From: Dendrolimus kikuchii
Lineage: Eukaryota; Arthropoda; Insecta; Lepidoptera; Lasiocampidae
DNA length: 64,000 nucleotides
Direction of reading: 5' to 3'
Assembly (NCBI GenBank): GCA_019925095.2
Contig: CM034391.1
Coordinates: 27,021,051 to 27,085,050, forward strand
Below the pieces are notes generated by a model. That model did no database searches, was not told the origin of the DNA, and was given only the letters and a program-made list of their open reading frames with translations. A program made the translations under genes and the position numbers. Every line of letters starts with the position of its first letter. Positions within the stretch are counted from its first letter, which is position 1. Below, in pieces: positions 1-10,249 of the stretch.

Positions 1-344
1 TCATTCTTTCATATAATACAACAGGCTCTAAATTATACATTTAATCCTCTTGTAATTGTCACTGAACCTTCGCATAATAAATGCACATATACGCCATAAT
101 GCCACAGAAACAATAGAAAGAATAACTATTCAATCATTTGATAGCAACACACGTCGATATATAACCAAGACATAAGAAATGGGCCCAACCTAGCGCGGTG
201 ACGTCCAAGCTCCCTTTACAGTCACCGCGTTCCTTCCAATTTCAACAACTATCTCAAGCTCTTTATATCATCTTTATCTCCAAATTATATATATTTCCAT
301 AAACTAGCGGTCGCTCAGTGGTCGGAATTCGACCATAATTAATA
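1..344. other. No feature seen
   Basis: AT-rich; no frame or repeat found elsewhere in the window. Confidence 0.5.
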
Positions 345-1306
345 AATTATAAGTTTGAACTTTATTAAGATTCTGTTATTAGTCAGGTGTGTTTGATTCT
401 AAGCAATTCGATCCACGCGTTCGGGCAGACATATTGTATCTGTGCAGTGTAAAGCAAGGGCCCAATGGAGAGATCGGCAGTCTAGCGATGGCCACAAGCG
501 AAGCAAGACGTTAGTGACGGACTTTGCGCGTGTTATTGAATCGTGCTTTACGTTTGCATTGGTTACCTAAGAGAGTCATCGTCTCTGCCTTGATGTGGCA
601 GAGCCGGTAAAGGGGCCTCGAGCTGTAGCTCTTTGCCCCGGTCTATTCGCGGGGGGCAACTACCCCCCGGTAACGGGGTACGGGAGCCGCCAGACACATA
701 GGGGGGTGTCGGCTGGCTCGTGTCGGCCAATCAGTGGCTTTCGGCGGCCATCACGGGCTTCGCGTTGGCTCCGTCTGCGGCATGGTTGGCCAGTCTGCGT
801 CTTTCGATGGCCATCTCGGGCTTTAGGTGGCCATCTGCGGCGTCTGGTGGCCTTTCATCGGATTGGCGGAGATTATTGCGACCTCTCAAACATCGCCCTG
901 ATCACGGGGGGTCGGTAGCCATCTTTGTGACTCGTGATCAGGTGGTCGCGCGTGCAGGGGAGCAATCCCGTGGTGGTGTGTGTGGCGGCCGTTGTCGGCG
1001 TGGTCGAACATCCGACGCGCCGACATCGCCACGAATTCCTCGACACTGGGAATGCTGAAGTCGCGGGCGATCACGTCGTTCCTTACGAACCAACCCGCAC
1101 CCGTGCACATCCGCAAGGCGATGTTCTGCTGACTCTGCAGCAGCTTCTTATTGGTAACCGAACACAGCGCATACCACGCCGGAGGTGCGTAGGTTGCATT
1201 GGTTGTGTTCAGTTATATTTGTACCTGTGTTATACATGTTTGTATAGTTCTAATAAATTCTATAGTAATTCTAACGGCATTTTAATTCAAGTCTTGCAAC
1301 TCATAA
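345..1306 (+). mobile_element. Solo LTR interrupted by a GC-rich insertion
   Basis: 345-564 and 1194-1306 are the two halves of the LTR family also found at 14586, 24161 and 25171. Shared blocks are GACATATTG, GACGGACTTTGCGCGTG and TATATTTGTACCTGTG. The 5' edge is uncertain and the start does not show TGTTAC. Confidence 0.7.
565..1193 (+). mobile_element. GC-rich insertion with 11-bp TSD, class unknown
   Basis: 629 bases of markedly GC-rich sequence between direct repeats TTGCATTGGTT (554-564 and 1194-1204). There is no poly(A). Open frames across it are compositional; none resembles a known protein. It includes repeated GGCCATC-type segments at 745-850. It may be the 5' part of a LINE or a structured SINE. 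Confidence 0.7.
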
Positions 1307-1341
1307 TAATATTTACTAAATTAAACACTAGACATACACAC

Positions 1342-2093
1342 TAATAAAACTATGTTTTAACGGTTTTAAGCGCGGTAATTTTATTTGATTTTGGTTTTTC
1401 CGACGTTTCGGCCACTTTTCAGTGGCCGTGATCACGGAAGACAAAGATGTCAAGTGTCAACGAGTATTGTTAAAGTTTTATTTAGCCTACCGCCAAGTTG
1501 TTAATTTTAATTATTTAGTTTTAATTTTGTTTATGGTTATTATTTACTCTATGGGAGCCTAATCTAATTTACTACCGCTTAGCAACATGTTGTGGCTTGA
1601 AGAGAAGAAGCAGCGCAAGAAACTCTTCAGCAAACATGCCTTGCTCTAATAATTTTATATAATATTAAAATGGGTGGAAGGAAAGATAAAAGTAATTGTC
1701 AGTCAAGTTGGTATGTGTTCTGTTGTACGCAGAAATAAGCTCACAGTGTTTTGAGGTCTGGCAGCTGGTTTTTGCTGGGTTTGGGTCTTAATAGTTTTGA
1801 TGATTGGATCCGAAACAGGTGGTACTTGCCAACCATCTTCTCCATTGAAATTTGGGTGTTTTTTGATTTCAATAGCCTCACGCATCATTCTAGGTATGAA
1901 ACGTTTCTCTTTCGCGATGATTTGTGGGTTATCGAATCTGATGTAGTGGTTGGGTTTATCCAGCGTGTGTTCACTGATCGCAGACTTCGTAGACCTTGTG
2001 TGTTTCATGTCAGCAATGTGTTCTTTTACTCGTGTTTTTATGCTCCTCTTTGTTTGCCCAACGTATGACAATCCACACTCACAATAAATTATT
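1342..2093 (-). mobile_element. Penelope-like element, 3' portion
   Basis: Reads on the minus strand from GIY-YIG coding sequence (2101-1703) into a ~360-base 3' region. That region holds GCGCCGCTTCTTCTC-like text, the GGCCACT-GAAA-AGTGGCC hairpin and a terminal AACCGTTAAAAC segment. The same 3' region recurs at 11.2, 15.1 and 18.8 kb. It is truncated at 2093 by the ATGT-LINE tail. Confidence 0.85.
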
Positions 2094-2101
2094 ACATACA
2101 T
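1703..2101 (-). pseudogene. Penelope-like GIY-YIG endonuclease C-terminal fragment
   Basis: 132 residues. YVIIYCECGLSYVGQTKRS with a following RVKEHI is the GIY-YIG nuclease core as found at the C terminus of Penelope-like reverse transcriptases, including the CxC spacing before the YVG block. The first residues (MYV) come from the neighbouring LINE tail, so the start is artificial. The reverse transcriptase part is absent. The domain would have nicked target DNA for the element; here it is a relic. The frame ends in TTEHIPT and runs into the element's 3' region. Confidence 0.85.
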
Positions 2102-4710
2102 ACATACATAACTTCACGCCAGTTCCCTTGCGGGGTAGGCACGAACAACAGAGTGCCATTTAGGCTTATTCTTAAGTATAACATCATCGACCATTATCCT
2201 TGCATTCGTTCTGGTTTCTTCTCTTTCAAACACCATAACCTTTGTTTTCTTCGCATTCAAATGTAAGCCTCTCGCCTGACAGTCATCTTTCATCATTGTG
2301 ACTAGTGTTTGCAGTTCTGATGGCGATTCGGCTAAAAGCACGGCATCATCCGCATAAAGCAAGGTGCTTACAACTAGATCACTCATCCGTACCCCAACAT
2401 CCATCAATCTTATTCTCTGGAGACAATCGTCCAGATATAGGATGAACAGCAAAGCCGACAGCACGCAGCCCTGGCGGACGCCAATATTGACGTCAAACCA
2501 GGGCGACAGGCTGCCTTCCACTCGCACGCATGCCATACAGCCCTCGTAAGTGGACTGCACAGCACGCATCAATTGGCCATTAATCCCATATCCGGGCAAT
2601 ATGTCCCAGAGGTCCTTCCGCACAACCCTGTCAAATGCTTTCTCTAGATCCACAAAACCGCAGAAAACCTTCCGGCCCATAGCCAGCTGCTTCTCTACGA
2701 TATTGCGGAGAGAGAAAACTTGATCCATACATCCCCTTCCATTTCTGAAACCACCTTGTGCATCCCACAGTAATCCATCGGATACAACTCTCATTCTCTT
2801 TTCAATAATCTTCGCATACACTTTAGATGCTGTGCTGATCAAACTGATGGCCCTGTAGCTGGCGCACTCCATACGTGACCCCTTGCCTTTATACAAGGGC
2901 ACGATGACAGCGCGCCTCCAGTCCTTGGGAACCTTTCCCGTCCTCCAGCACAAGTTGCATAAGGACAGGAAAGCGTCCCGGACGCAGGTTCCACCATATT
3001 TGATCATCTCAGCAGACACACTATCGATTCCTACTGCCTTTCCATTTTTCAGACTTCTTATCGACCATTCGATCTCTTCCAAAGTGATCTCGGATGCTGA
3101 CTCCTCGGAGTCGGTCACAGACTCAGTCGTGGTGCCAGCATCCGGGATATTATCATACATTTCTCTAAAATATTCACTCCATCGCGCTAATACCTCTTGT
3201 GGGTTAGCAAGAACGTCCCCTGCTTTAGATTTTATTCTTTCCATTCTGGAAGCTGACGAACAACCCCGAGACTTCTTAACCTCTCTCCAAAAGAGTTTAG
3301 TATTCGCCTCGAAGTTCTCCGTCAGCTTCTCTTCTTCTTTCAATTTTATTCTTTCACGCTTCTCTTTCACTAAAGCTTTGGTTTCATTCTTGCAGAGGCG
3401 ATAAATTTCTTTCTTCATCTCTTTCATACTGTCATTCTGTTGCAAGGAAGCAACATAATCCAGCCAGGCTTTTCTCTTTCTCTCTACGCTGGATTTAACA
3501 TCCGCGTCCCACCATTCATCACCTTTCGTTGTTATGTGCCTCTTCGCGCATCCACATGCTTCTTTTGCGCTTTCCACTATACTTTCTTTCATACTATCCC
3601 AGTCATTATCCACATCTAAGTCGGAGAAGTCCGCTTTTGCAAGCCTTTCTTCGACTAGGCGCGCATACATACTCCTTACACTAACATCTTCTAATTTTTC
3701 ACACTTTATTCTTTCAAGCTCCCCGAAATTGGTACGCACTCGCCAGTGCCTCCACTTCTTGAAAAGGCCCACAAACCGGCTTATCACCAGGTAGTGGTCC
3801 GTTTCAAGAGTGGGGCCTCTGTAGGCTCTTGTATCCATTATTGTGTTTCGGAGGCGACTATCAATTAAAATCAGATCAATCATACTTTTCTGATCATTCA
3901 TTCTCCATGTATACGTGTGAATATCCTTATGATGGAATAGGGTGTTCGACACAAGCAAGTTTCTTTCCATGCATACGTCTATGATTGGCCTACCAGCATC
4001 GTTCACTCTCTTGTCACCATAGGGTCCAAGGACAGCCTCAAGGCCGTCTCGTTTGGTCCCCACCCAGCCATTAAGATCACCACACATAATTAGTCTTTCG
4101 TTCCCTTCAGCCAGATCCAGAATTTCTCTCACAGACTCCCAAAACTTCTCGAGTTCTTGGGGATCCGCTGAGCTTACGGGAGCATAAGCTGCGACCAGAA
4201 AAACTCGCGTGATCCCCAGTTTTAGGCGGACCCAGAGAAGTCTCGGGTTCACCAGACAATAAGCTTTTACTCCAGACACAAAGCGGGATGAGAGTAAGAC
4301 GCCTACCCCCCCACTCGCACGCTCGTCCAGGTCCACGCCGGACCACAGAGCAAGCATGCCACCGGGGAGGTCATCGACGTCGCACCCCTTCCGCTTTGTC
4401 TCTGTCAGACATAAGGCATCCAGGCTTCTCTCATTCATTATATCAATCATTTCGTCCATCTTATCTTTCATTCCACCTCTCACATTCCACGTGCCTATAC
4501 GGCACTCTGCTCCTCTCGACCCGCCAGGTTTGGCGCTGCGTGAAGGGTGGCGGCCCCCTTCGCCGCATGCGCGAGAATCCACACCGACGGGGGCGCATCG
4601 GTGAGCGTCGCCTGCGGGGGACGCCCTATCGTGCACTGCACTCGGGTGAACTCTGGTCAGAATTGTGGCCCTCTGGGCCAGCGGGGATCGCGACGTGCTA
4701 CGACTTCTGA
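2094..4710 (-). mobile_element. ATGT-LINE copy A, long but internally deleted
   Basis: The longest copy of the family. On the minus strand it reads from a GC-rich 5' region (about 4710) through endonuclease and reverse transcriptase to the family 3' end (CGTGAAGTTATG) and an (ATGT)n tail at 2094-2110. The tail abuts Penelope-like coding sequence, so this LINE landed inside or at the end of a Penelope copy. The 5' boundary is inferred from the drop in GC content; I found no matching target-site duplication. Confidence 0.8.
2114..4636 (-). CDS. LINE endonuclease/reverse transcriptase, C-terminally fused after internal deletion
   Basis: 840 residues. The apurinic-type endonuclease spans about 45-290: GTWNV (48-52), LTETK (77-81), GDLNGW (186-191), IDLILID (253-259) and the DH pair (280-281). 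The reverse transcriptase spans about 520-800: VGIDSVSAEMI (535-545), GGFRNGRG (628-635), FVDLEKAFD (661-669), GVRQGCVLS (719-727) and the catalytic YADD (761-764). At residue 822 it jumps to NKPKWHSVVRAYPARELA, the terminus seen in all truncated copies. The segment those copies show (the thumb-like part beginning DGRYTTDIERR and the RWFGHVERM module, about 200 residues) is missing. The junction is in frame. No ORF1 is evident. The single ORF with a simple-repeat tail is RTE/BovB-like, but the clade is my inference. Nicking and RT motifs look intact; the missing C-terminal part makes autonomous retrotransposition doubtful. Confidence 0.85.
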   Translation of the reverse strand: MHDRASPAGDAHRCAPVGVDSRACGEGGRHPSRSAKPGGSRGAECRIGTWNVRGGMKDKMDEMIDIMNERSLDALCLTETKRKGCDVDDLPGGMLALWSGVDLDERASGGVGVLLSSRFVSGVKAYCLVNPRLLWVRLKLGITRVFLVAAYAPVSSADPQELEKFWESVREILDLAEGNERLIMCGDLNGWVGTKRDGLEAVLGPYGDKRVNDAGRPIIDVCMERNLLVSNTLFHHKDIHTYTWRMNDQKSMIDLILIDSRLRNTIMDTRAYRGPTLETDHYLVISRFVGLFKKWRHWRVRTNFGELERIKCEKLEDVSVRSMYARLVEERLAKADFSDLDVDNDWDSMKESIVESAKEACGCAKRHITTKGDEWWDADVKSSVERKRKAWLDYVASLQQNDSMKEMKKEIYRLCKNETKALVKEKRERIKLKEEEKLTENFEANTKLFWREVKKSRGCSSASRMERIKSKAGDVLANPQEVLARWSEYFREMYDNIPDAGTTTESVTDSEESASEITLEEIEWSIRSLKNGKAVGIDSVSAEMIKYGGTCVRDAFLSLCNLCWRTGKVPKDWRRAVIVPLYKGKGSRMECASYRAISLISTASKVYAKIIEKRMRVVSDGLLWDAQGGFRNGRGCMDQVFSLRNIVEKQLAMGRKVFCGFVDLEKAFDRVVRKDLWDILPGYGINGQLMRAVQSTYEGCMACVRVEGSLSPWFDVNIGVRQGCVLSALLFILYLDDCLQRIRLMDVGVRMSDLVVSTLLYADDAVLLAESPSELQTLVTMMKDDCQARGLHLNAKKTKVMVFEREETRTNARIMVDDVILKNKPKWHSVVRAYPARELA

Positions 4711-4844
4711 CATGACATATTGTTTTGTTAATATATTAAATTTAAACGTCTGTGTCGATTTCAGATGTATATTTTATGTTTTTACAGCTTTTTATGTAAT
4801 TAGATATATAGTACGCGTTAGTAATAGGCGTTTCAGCCGCCACC

Positions 4845-5247
4845 AATCACGATCTCTCCACATCTCCGCGAGGGACGCCAGGAGACATAGCCCCCCACAG
4901 GAAAGACTAGGCGTGTTGCTGGGAAGTTTCTTTCGCCGTTTCTTCTCTCCCAGTCATAACACGTCGCGAAACGGCAGTAAGATAGCGTAGGACGCCGCGA
5001 AACGTCGACCCCGGTCCGCCGGGATCTTTATATTACCCGTTGCCCGTTCTCAATTAGTACATTTGTCGCCCTCTAGTCGGCATCTTTATATTCATCCCCC
5101 TTTCATAGCAACAGTCGAGTTGAGGTAAAGCTCCCTAAGGAACTGGCTCGAGCAAGTTGCTTCCCGGTAAAGTTGTGAGCTCTTCGGACCAACAACATAA
5201 AGTCTATTCCAATAAACAAAAACATTTAATCCCACCCATAACGTCAA
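4845..5247 (+). repeat. LTR-like repeat carrying a Penelope-like block
   Basis: GC-richer sequence between two LINE copies. 4896-4990 aligns with the Penelope 3' region (TTTCTT-CGCCG-TTCTTCTC, CATAACA, GCGAA-CGG-AGTAA) at perhaps 75 percent by eye. The part at 5160-5212 recurs inverted at 61340-61395. It ends in ATTCCAATAAAC, resembling the end of an LTR or retroposon. Class not determined. Confidence 0.5.
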
Positions 5248-5248
5248 A

Positions 5249-5502
5249 TACATACATACATAACTTGACGCCAGTTCCCTTGCGGGGTAGGCACGAGCAA
5301 CAGAGCGCCATTTATGCTTATTCTAACACACCTCACTTGCTTCTTTGACATTCATAACTCTTGTCATGCACGTTCATCTGTTCTTAAGGCTCTTGATATC
5401 ACCTTCTGCTACTACACGATCAATTTGATCATGGAAGGTGTGTCGTGGCCTTCCACGACTTCTGCATCCATCCACTTTTGCATTATATATCTATTTAGTC
5501 AA
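5249..5502 (-). mobile_element. ATGT-LINE copy B, 3' fragment
   Basis: 5'-truncated copy with a (CATA)n tail at 5249-5262 on the plus strand. It carries the last ~80 codons of the family, with substitutions. A short GTCAA occurs on both sides but is too short to prove a target-site duplication. Confidence 0.85.
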
Positions 5503-5887
5503 GTCAAAGTAATCGATCAAATCTCACAGCGACTCGCTTAAACTTAATTCTAATTCGTAAACAAATGGTTACGATATTCCGCGAGGCCTCGTAAAACACG
5601 TTTTTACGACAAATTTCTGAGGTAACGCGATTTTGGTACGCCCACATTTATGTTTTTCCACCATTTCTTGCTTCGATAGTTGTGTATTTCCTTTCATTTC
5701 CTACAAAGTGAATGGGTAGTATTGGATTTTTAGTGCCGCAAGTACTTTTTACTGTTTTATTACGCGACGTCTTGAAATCTTTTGCTATACATGTATGTTT
5801 GCATTTCACTTTATGAATAACGTTGATTTGATCAATAAAGACTTTAGTTAGTTCTTATAGGTGCTGAATGCGCTAATACTAATCATA
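5503..5887. other. No feature seen
   Basis: Between LINE B and a tRNA-SINE; nothing recognised. Confidence 0.5.
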
Positions 5888-6120
5888 GATAATAATAGGC
5901 AGACACACACACATTGTATGTCCCCAAATTAAGCAAGTTACGCTTGTGTTATGGGTAATATACAACGGACTACTCTGGGGCCGATCCCAGACACCCAGAC
6001 CATAGTAAATAACGGAGAAAATACGTTTCCGAAATTTACTATACCAGGAATCGAACCCGAACCTCTGCGTTGCAGTGAGGTACGCCGGCAAAGGCTTAGC
6101 CCGCTCAACCACAGAGGCCG
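5888..6120 (-). mobile_element. tRNA-headed SINE copy 1
   Basis: On the minus strand the head holds an A-box-like TGGTTGAGCGGG and a perfect B-box GGTTCGATTCC about 50 bases apart, the RNA polymerase III promoter of a tRNA-derived SINE. The body (GTCTGGGTGTCTGGGATCGG) and a short ATT-rich tail follow. The frame across it is not a gene. Confidence 0.85.
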
Positions 6121-6256
6121 TCAAATAGAGGCCGTAAATTACAATTATATAAGAAATAAAATATAATTTGCTTTTATATGTTTTTAATTAATTACATTAG
6201 TGAAACTGAATCAACTAATTGTTATGCAAATAAATATAAACTTAAAAATAAACTAC

Positions 6257-6864
6257 ATACATACATAACTTCACGCCAGTTCCCTTGCGGGGTAGGCACG
6301 AACAACAGAGCGCCATTTAGGCCCATTCTTACACACCTCACTTGCTTCTTTGACATTCAAAACTCTTGTCATGCACACTCGTCTGTTCTTAGCTTTTAGC
6401 AGTGATGGAAGGTACACCACTGATATAGAAAGAAGAGCGAATTTGGGGAATAGTTTGAATGGAGCGTTAGGTAAACTTCTTGGCGCTAAGAACCTCAGCC
6501 AGAAGGCCCAGCTCGCCATACACAACGCGGTGCTGGTACCTACGCTCACGTATGGAAGCCAGATTTGGGTATGGAAGAGAGAGCATGAAAGTAGAGTAAA
6601 CGCGGTTGAGATGCGAGCACTGCGCAAAATCTGCGGAGTGACGCTCGCGGACCGCGTTCGTAATACCGAAGTAAGAAAGAGAGTTGGTCTGAAAGAGAGT
6701 GTCGGGGTGAAGGTAAGGAAAGGAATGCTCCGGTGGTTCGGGCATGTGGAAAGAATGCATGATGAAAGAATGACTAAACAGATATACAATGCAAAAGTGG
6801 ATGGATGCAGAAGTCGTGGAAGGCCACGACACACCTTCCATGATCAAATTGATCGTGTACTACT
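6257..6864 (-). mobile_element. ATGT-LINE copy C with 5' inversion (twin priming)
   Basis: Flanked by the 9-bp direct repeat ATAAACTAC (6248-6256 and 6865-6873). The tail half (6257-~6391) is on the minus strand and ends with the usual terminus. The other half (~6398-6864) is the adjoining upstream part of the same LINE in the opposite orientation, from SSDGRYTTDIERR to DQIDRVL. The two halves abut at neighbouring points of the element. Inversion inside a single target-site duplication is the signature of twin-primed reverse transcription. The inverted half (frame at 6350-6868 +) shows the C-terminal region lost from copy A. Confidence 0.9.
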
Positions 6865-6960
6865 ATAAACTACAAACTATACAATATAAAAACTAAAACT
6901 AAATAAAAAAGGGGAAAATATCTAAAGATAAGTTATTGGTCCCAAACCACTGTCACTTGC

Positions 6961-7049
6961 TGGGAACGTTCCAGAAGGCTGGCGGCGTTGCCACGTTGTA
7001 TAGCAATGCTTAATCTTTGAGCGAAATAGACGCCAGCCTTCTGATCGCG
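6961..7049 (-). pseudogene. Coding scrap with QRGNAASLL motif, copy 1
   Basis: Minus-strand reading RDQKAGVYFAQRLSIAIQRG then NAASLLERSQ. It is shared with two other loci (42876 and 54311). Family not identified; probably the end of a transposon protein, since short AT-rich 3' sequence with AATAAA follows in each. Confidence 0.6.
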
Positions 7050-7172
7050 TGTGACATCAACCAAACTTTTGGCGACGTCACGGTAGACCTTTAGAGCGTT
7101 AAGCGTGAATATAATTTTAAAATTTAAAATTTACATAGCAGCTCGCTCCAACCTCTTATACTAAATTCTGTA

Positions 7173-7484
7173 TTTTTTTTATTGCAGGAGTTAAGCAGAC
7201 AGGCGGACGGCCCAGTGGATGGAAAGCGGTTACCATCGCCTATGGACATTTGCAACACCAAAGGTGCTACAAATGCGCTGCTGCTCTCTTAAGTGAGTCT
7301 GGAACCTAGTCACTAATGCCGGAACACAAGTCAAAGTTGTTATGGCGGCATGCTCTAGACCAGGGGTGGTAGCCATCCAGTCGGGCAAATGCCTTACCAC
7401 CTGGCTGTGGGTTGTTTAGTCGCCTCTTACAACAGGCCGCCCGGCCGCAGGAAATTGTATTTTTTCTCCGTTCCTGCACGGATA
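7173..7484 (-). mobile_element. S-SINE, near full length
   Basis: The plus strand starts with a T-run then ATTGCAGGAG and ends CCTGCACGGATA. Convergent with the copy at 7739. Confidence 0.88.
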
Positions 7485-7738
7485 GAACTATACAAACTCT
7501 TTGCTGTATTTATGGTCATTTTTGACTTTATGTAGAGAAAAGATTGTGAAAATGTAATGTCAATTGGTGAAAAATATATTCGGGTCATTTTAATATTTTT
7601 ATTTGGAGTTTTACTAGAAGATATCGATCACACGATATTACCATCGTCCCTACGTCCACAGTGTCCCACGCGAGAATGACTCGTATTTCTATGATCATAT
7701 TTCTATGATAGTCTAATAGGGCCCATAGACCTTCTATC

Positions 7739-7998
7739 GAGGCGACTAAACAACCCATAGCCAGGTGGTAGGGCATTTCCCCGACTGGATGGCTACCACT
7801 CCTGGTCTAGAGTATGCCGCCATAACAACCTTCAGTTGTGTTCCGGCATTAGTGACGAGATTCTAGTCTCCCTTAAGAGAGCAGATGCGCATTTGTAGCA
7901 CCTTCGGCGTTGCAAATGTCCATAGGCGATGGTAACCGCTTTTCAGCAAGTGGGCCGTCTGCCTGTCTGCTGAACTCACGCAATAAAAAATAAAAAAA
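7739..7998 (+). mobile_element. S-SINE, 5'-truncated
   Basis: Starts at GAGGCGACTAAAC and ends in CACGCAATAAAAAATAAAAA. Confidence 0.87.
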
Positions 7999-8331
7999 GA
8001 TTTTCCTTCCAGGTTCTCCGAAAGCAGTCAAAACTCAAATTGCTATTGCATTTAAATTAAGTCATAAATTTTTCAGACGCTAATTGCTTGCTGACATTTT
8101 ATTAAAAGTTGAAAGCCACCGGTTGTATGTCGACAAACATAACACAACATGACGGGGCAACACACCACACAATAGAGCGGCCGACAACACTGCGCATTAA
8201 AATACTTATCAGTGACAGCTTTAAATGGAAACACGTGAGCGGATTAAAGGTTTTTGCCGCAACAAAACTGCGAGGGTTGATATCAATTTAAAAAAGTTTT
8301 CTAACAAAAAGAAACCGACTTCAAAAGTACA
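7999..8331. other. Mostly featureless
   Basis: Only a foldback-type tip (GAAACCGACTTCAAAAGTAC, 8311-8330) next to the LINE D tail. Confidence 0.5.
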
Positions 8332-8900
8332 TATATACATACATACATAACTTCACGCCAGTTCCTTTGCGGGGTAGGCACGAACAACAGAGCGCCATTC
8401 AGGCTTATTCTTACACACCTCACTTGCTTCTTTGACATTCATAGCTCTTGTCATGCACGCTCGTCTGTTCTTAAGGCTCCTGACATCACTTTCTGCTAGT
8501 ACACGATCAATTTGATCATGAAAGGTGAGTCGTGGCCTTCCACGACTTCTGCATCCATCCACTTTTGCATTGTATATCTGTTTAGTCATTCTTTCATCAT
8601 GCATTCTTTCCGCATGCCCGAACCACCGGAGCATTCCTTTCCTTACCTTCACCCCGACACACTCTTTCAGACCAACTCTCTTTCTTACTTCAGTATTACG
8701 AACGCGGTCCGCGAGCGTCACTCCGCAGATTTTGCGCAGTGCTCGCATCTCGACCGCGTTTACTCTACTTTCATGCTCTCTCTTCCATACGTGAGCGTAG
8801 GTACCAGCACCGCGTTGTGTATGGCAAGCTGGGCCTTCTGGCTGAGGTTCTTAGCACCCAGAAGTTTACCTAACGCTCTATTCACAATATTCCCCAAATT
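8332..8900 (-). pseudogene. ATGT-LINE copy D, 3' fragment
   Basis: About 570 bases on the minus strand. The frame at 8353-8748 gives 131 residues, including MRALRKICGVTLADRVRNTEV and RWFGHAERM and ending YPAKELA. Similarity continues upstream to about 8900. The tail (CATA)n lies at 8332-8349. RWFGHAERM has A where other copies have V, and the terminus has K for R. Confidence 0.88.
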
Positions 8901-9401
8901 AAGGAATATAATATCAAAATTCATGTAAAAAATTAAATACTCAAATAAATCAATATACCTACTTACAAAAAAATAGATCAGTTCAGATTAAACTTTAAAC
9001 AACATCTGTTATTGATTCTATTAAATAAGAAAAGTTTTGATTCACGGACCTGCATCTGACAGAAAGTCAATAGTATATAAGTAACCTAGTTTTCCGCAAA
9101 AAAGCTTTTCCGTGCAAATGAAAGAAACAAAAGACGGCTCAGCGTATTTGTTTGAATAGCGATCGAGTGGTATCGCATTCTGGCAGCCGACGGCGGCAGA
9201 TAGCGGCTGTGCGCACGTTTGCGATTAAAAATCGCACGAATATTCAAATCTACATCGTAAATCAAAAAAATCGCAATAACATAAAACGCGCAAAGTCTAG
9301 TCTATGCAAGAATTTCGTTCCGAACATACATACTGACGTCTCAATCGCAGTTCAAACTTAATTAACTTCGGACAGCCCGGTCTGGACTATATATAGAGCT
9401 G
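8901..9401. other. No feature seen
   Basis: A 69-residue frame (9152-9361) has no recognisable content. Confidence 0.5.
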
Positions 9402-9414
9402 AATTTTTCAAGTG

Positions 9415-9687
9415 AAAAATGAATGACAGAATGACTAAACAGATATACAGTGCAAAAGTGGATGGATGCAGAAGTCGTGGAAGGCCACGACACACCTTCT
9501 ATGATCCAATTGATCGTGTACTAGCAGAAGGTGATGTGAGGAGCCTTAAGAACAGACGAGCGTGCATGACAAGAGTTGTGAATGTCAAAGAAGCAAGTGA
9601 GGTGTGTAAGAATAAGCCTGAATGGCGCTCTGTTGTTCGTGCCTACCCCGCAAGGGAACTGGCGTGAAGTTATGTATGTATGTATGT
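9415..9687 (+). mobile_element. ATGT-LINE copy E, 3' fragment with 13-bp TSD
   Basis: The frame at 9419-9667 encodes the last 82 residues of the family from MTKQIYSAKVDG to the stop. It is followed by the (ATGT)n tail. The direct repeat AATTTTTCAAGTG at 9402-9414 and 9688-9700 delimits the insertion exactly. Confidence 0.92.
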
Positions 9688-9719
9688 AATTTTTCAAGTG
9701 TACCTTCAGGGCCAAATCC

Positions 9720-9960
9720 TAAACAACGATGCTAAACAGCGAAAAACACTCCGTCCGATCTTGACGAAAATTATAGTGGTATATTTAGATTTTTGAAAAA
9801 TCAATTACCCTTGTCAGGAATCGAATTGGCTGATTTTGAGAAAATAAATACATTCCGTATTATTATACCAAATTATAGTATAGTTTGTAAAGATTACTTT
9901 CTGTGAAGGAATGTTAAACAGCAAACCAAGGTAAAGGGTTGTTTTTATTACAAGCTTTTA
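9720..9960 (+). repeat. Dispersed repeat shared with 22.8 kb
   Basis: AAATCAATTACCCTTGTCAG, GAATCGAATTGGCTGATTTT match 22790-22870 in reverse. Unclassified. Confidence 0.6.
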
Positions 9961-10249
9961 TATAACTTGCAATGAATGTACGTATGTATGTAAGTTCGGA
10001 TGGAATCTTACAAGTTAAATTTGACCAACTTTTTGATTTCCGATTGAGCTGAAATTTTGCACGCATTACTTCTTCTTCGACATCGCTATACCTTCTCTCA
10101 GCCATCGCATCGCACCCGCAATGGTATTATTCTGTACTTAAGCTAGTACAATGTTAAGGCGGTATATACTTACTATAACCATCCCCTTCTGTTCCACGTG
10201 GGAGTGAATACTGCTTGCAAGTTTAATTTTAACAATCAATATTAATGAG

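Noticed and set aside
595..1344. Overlapping frames of 76-136 residues as genes
   Set aside because: GC-rich composition keeps three frames open at once; none has a recognisable domain, and they cross insertion boundaries.
5879..6124. 81-residue frame as a protein
   Set aside because: It is the antisense/sense translation of a tRNA-headed SINE; the same frame appears at the other SINE copies.
8512..8928. 138-residue plus-strand frame
   Set aside because: Antisense shadow of ATGT-LINE copy D; equivalent antisense frames occur opposite every copy.
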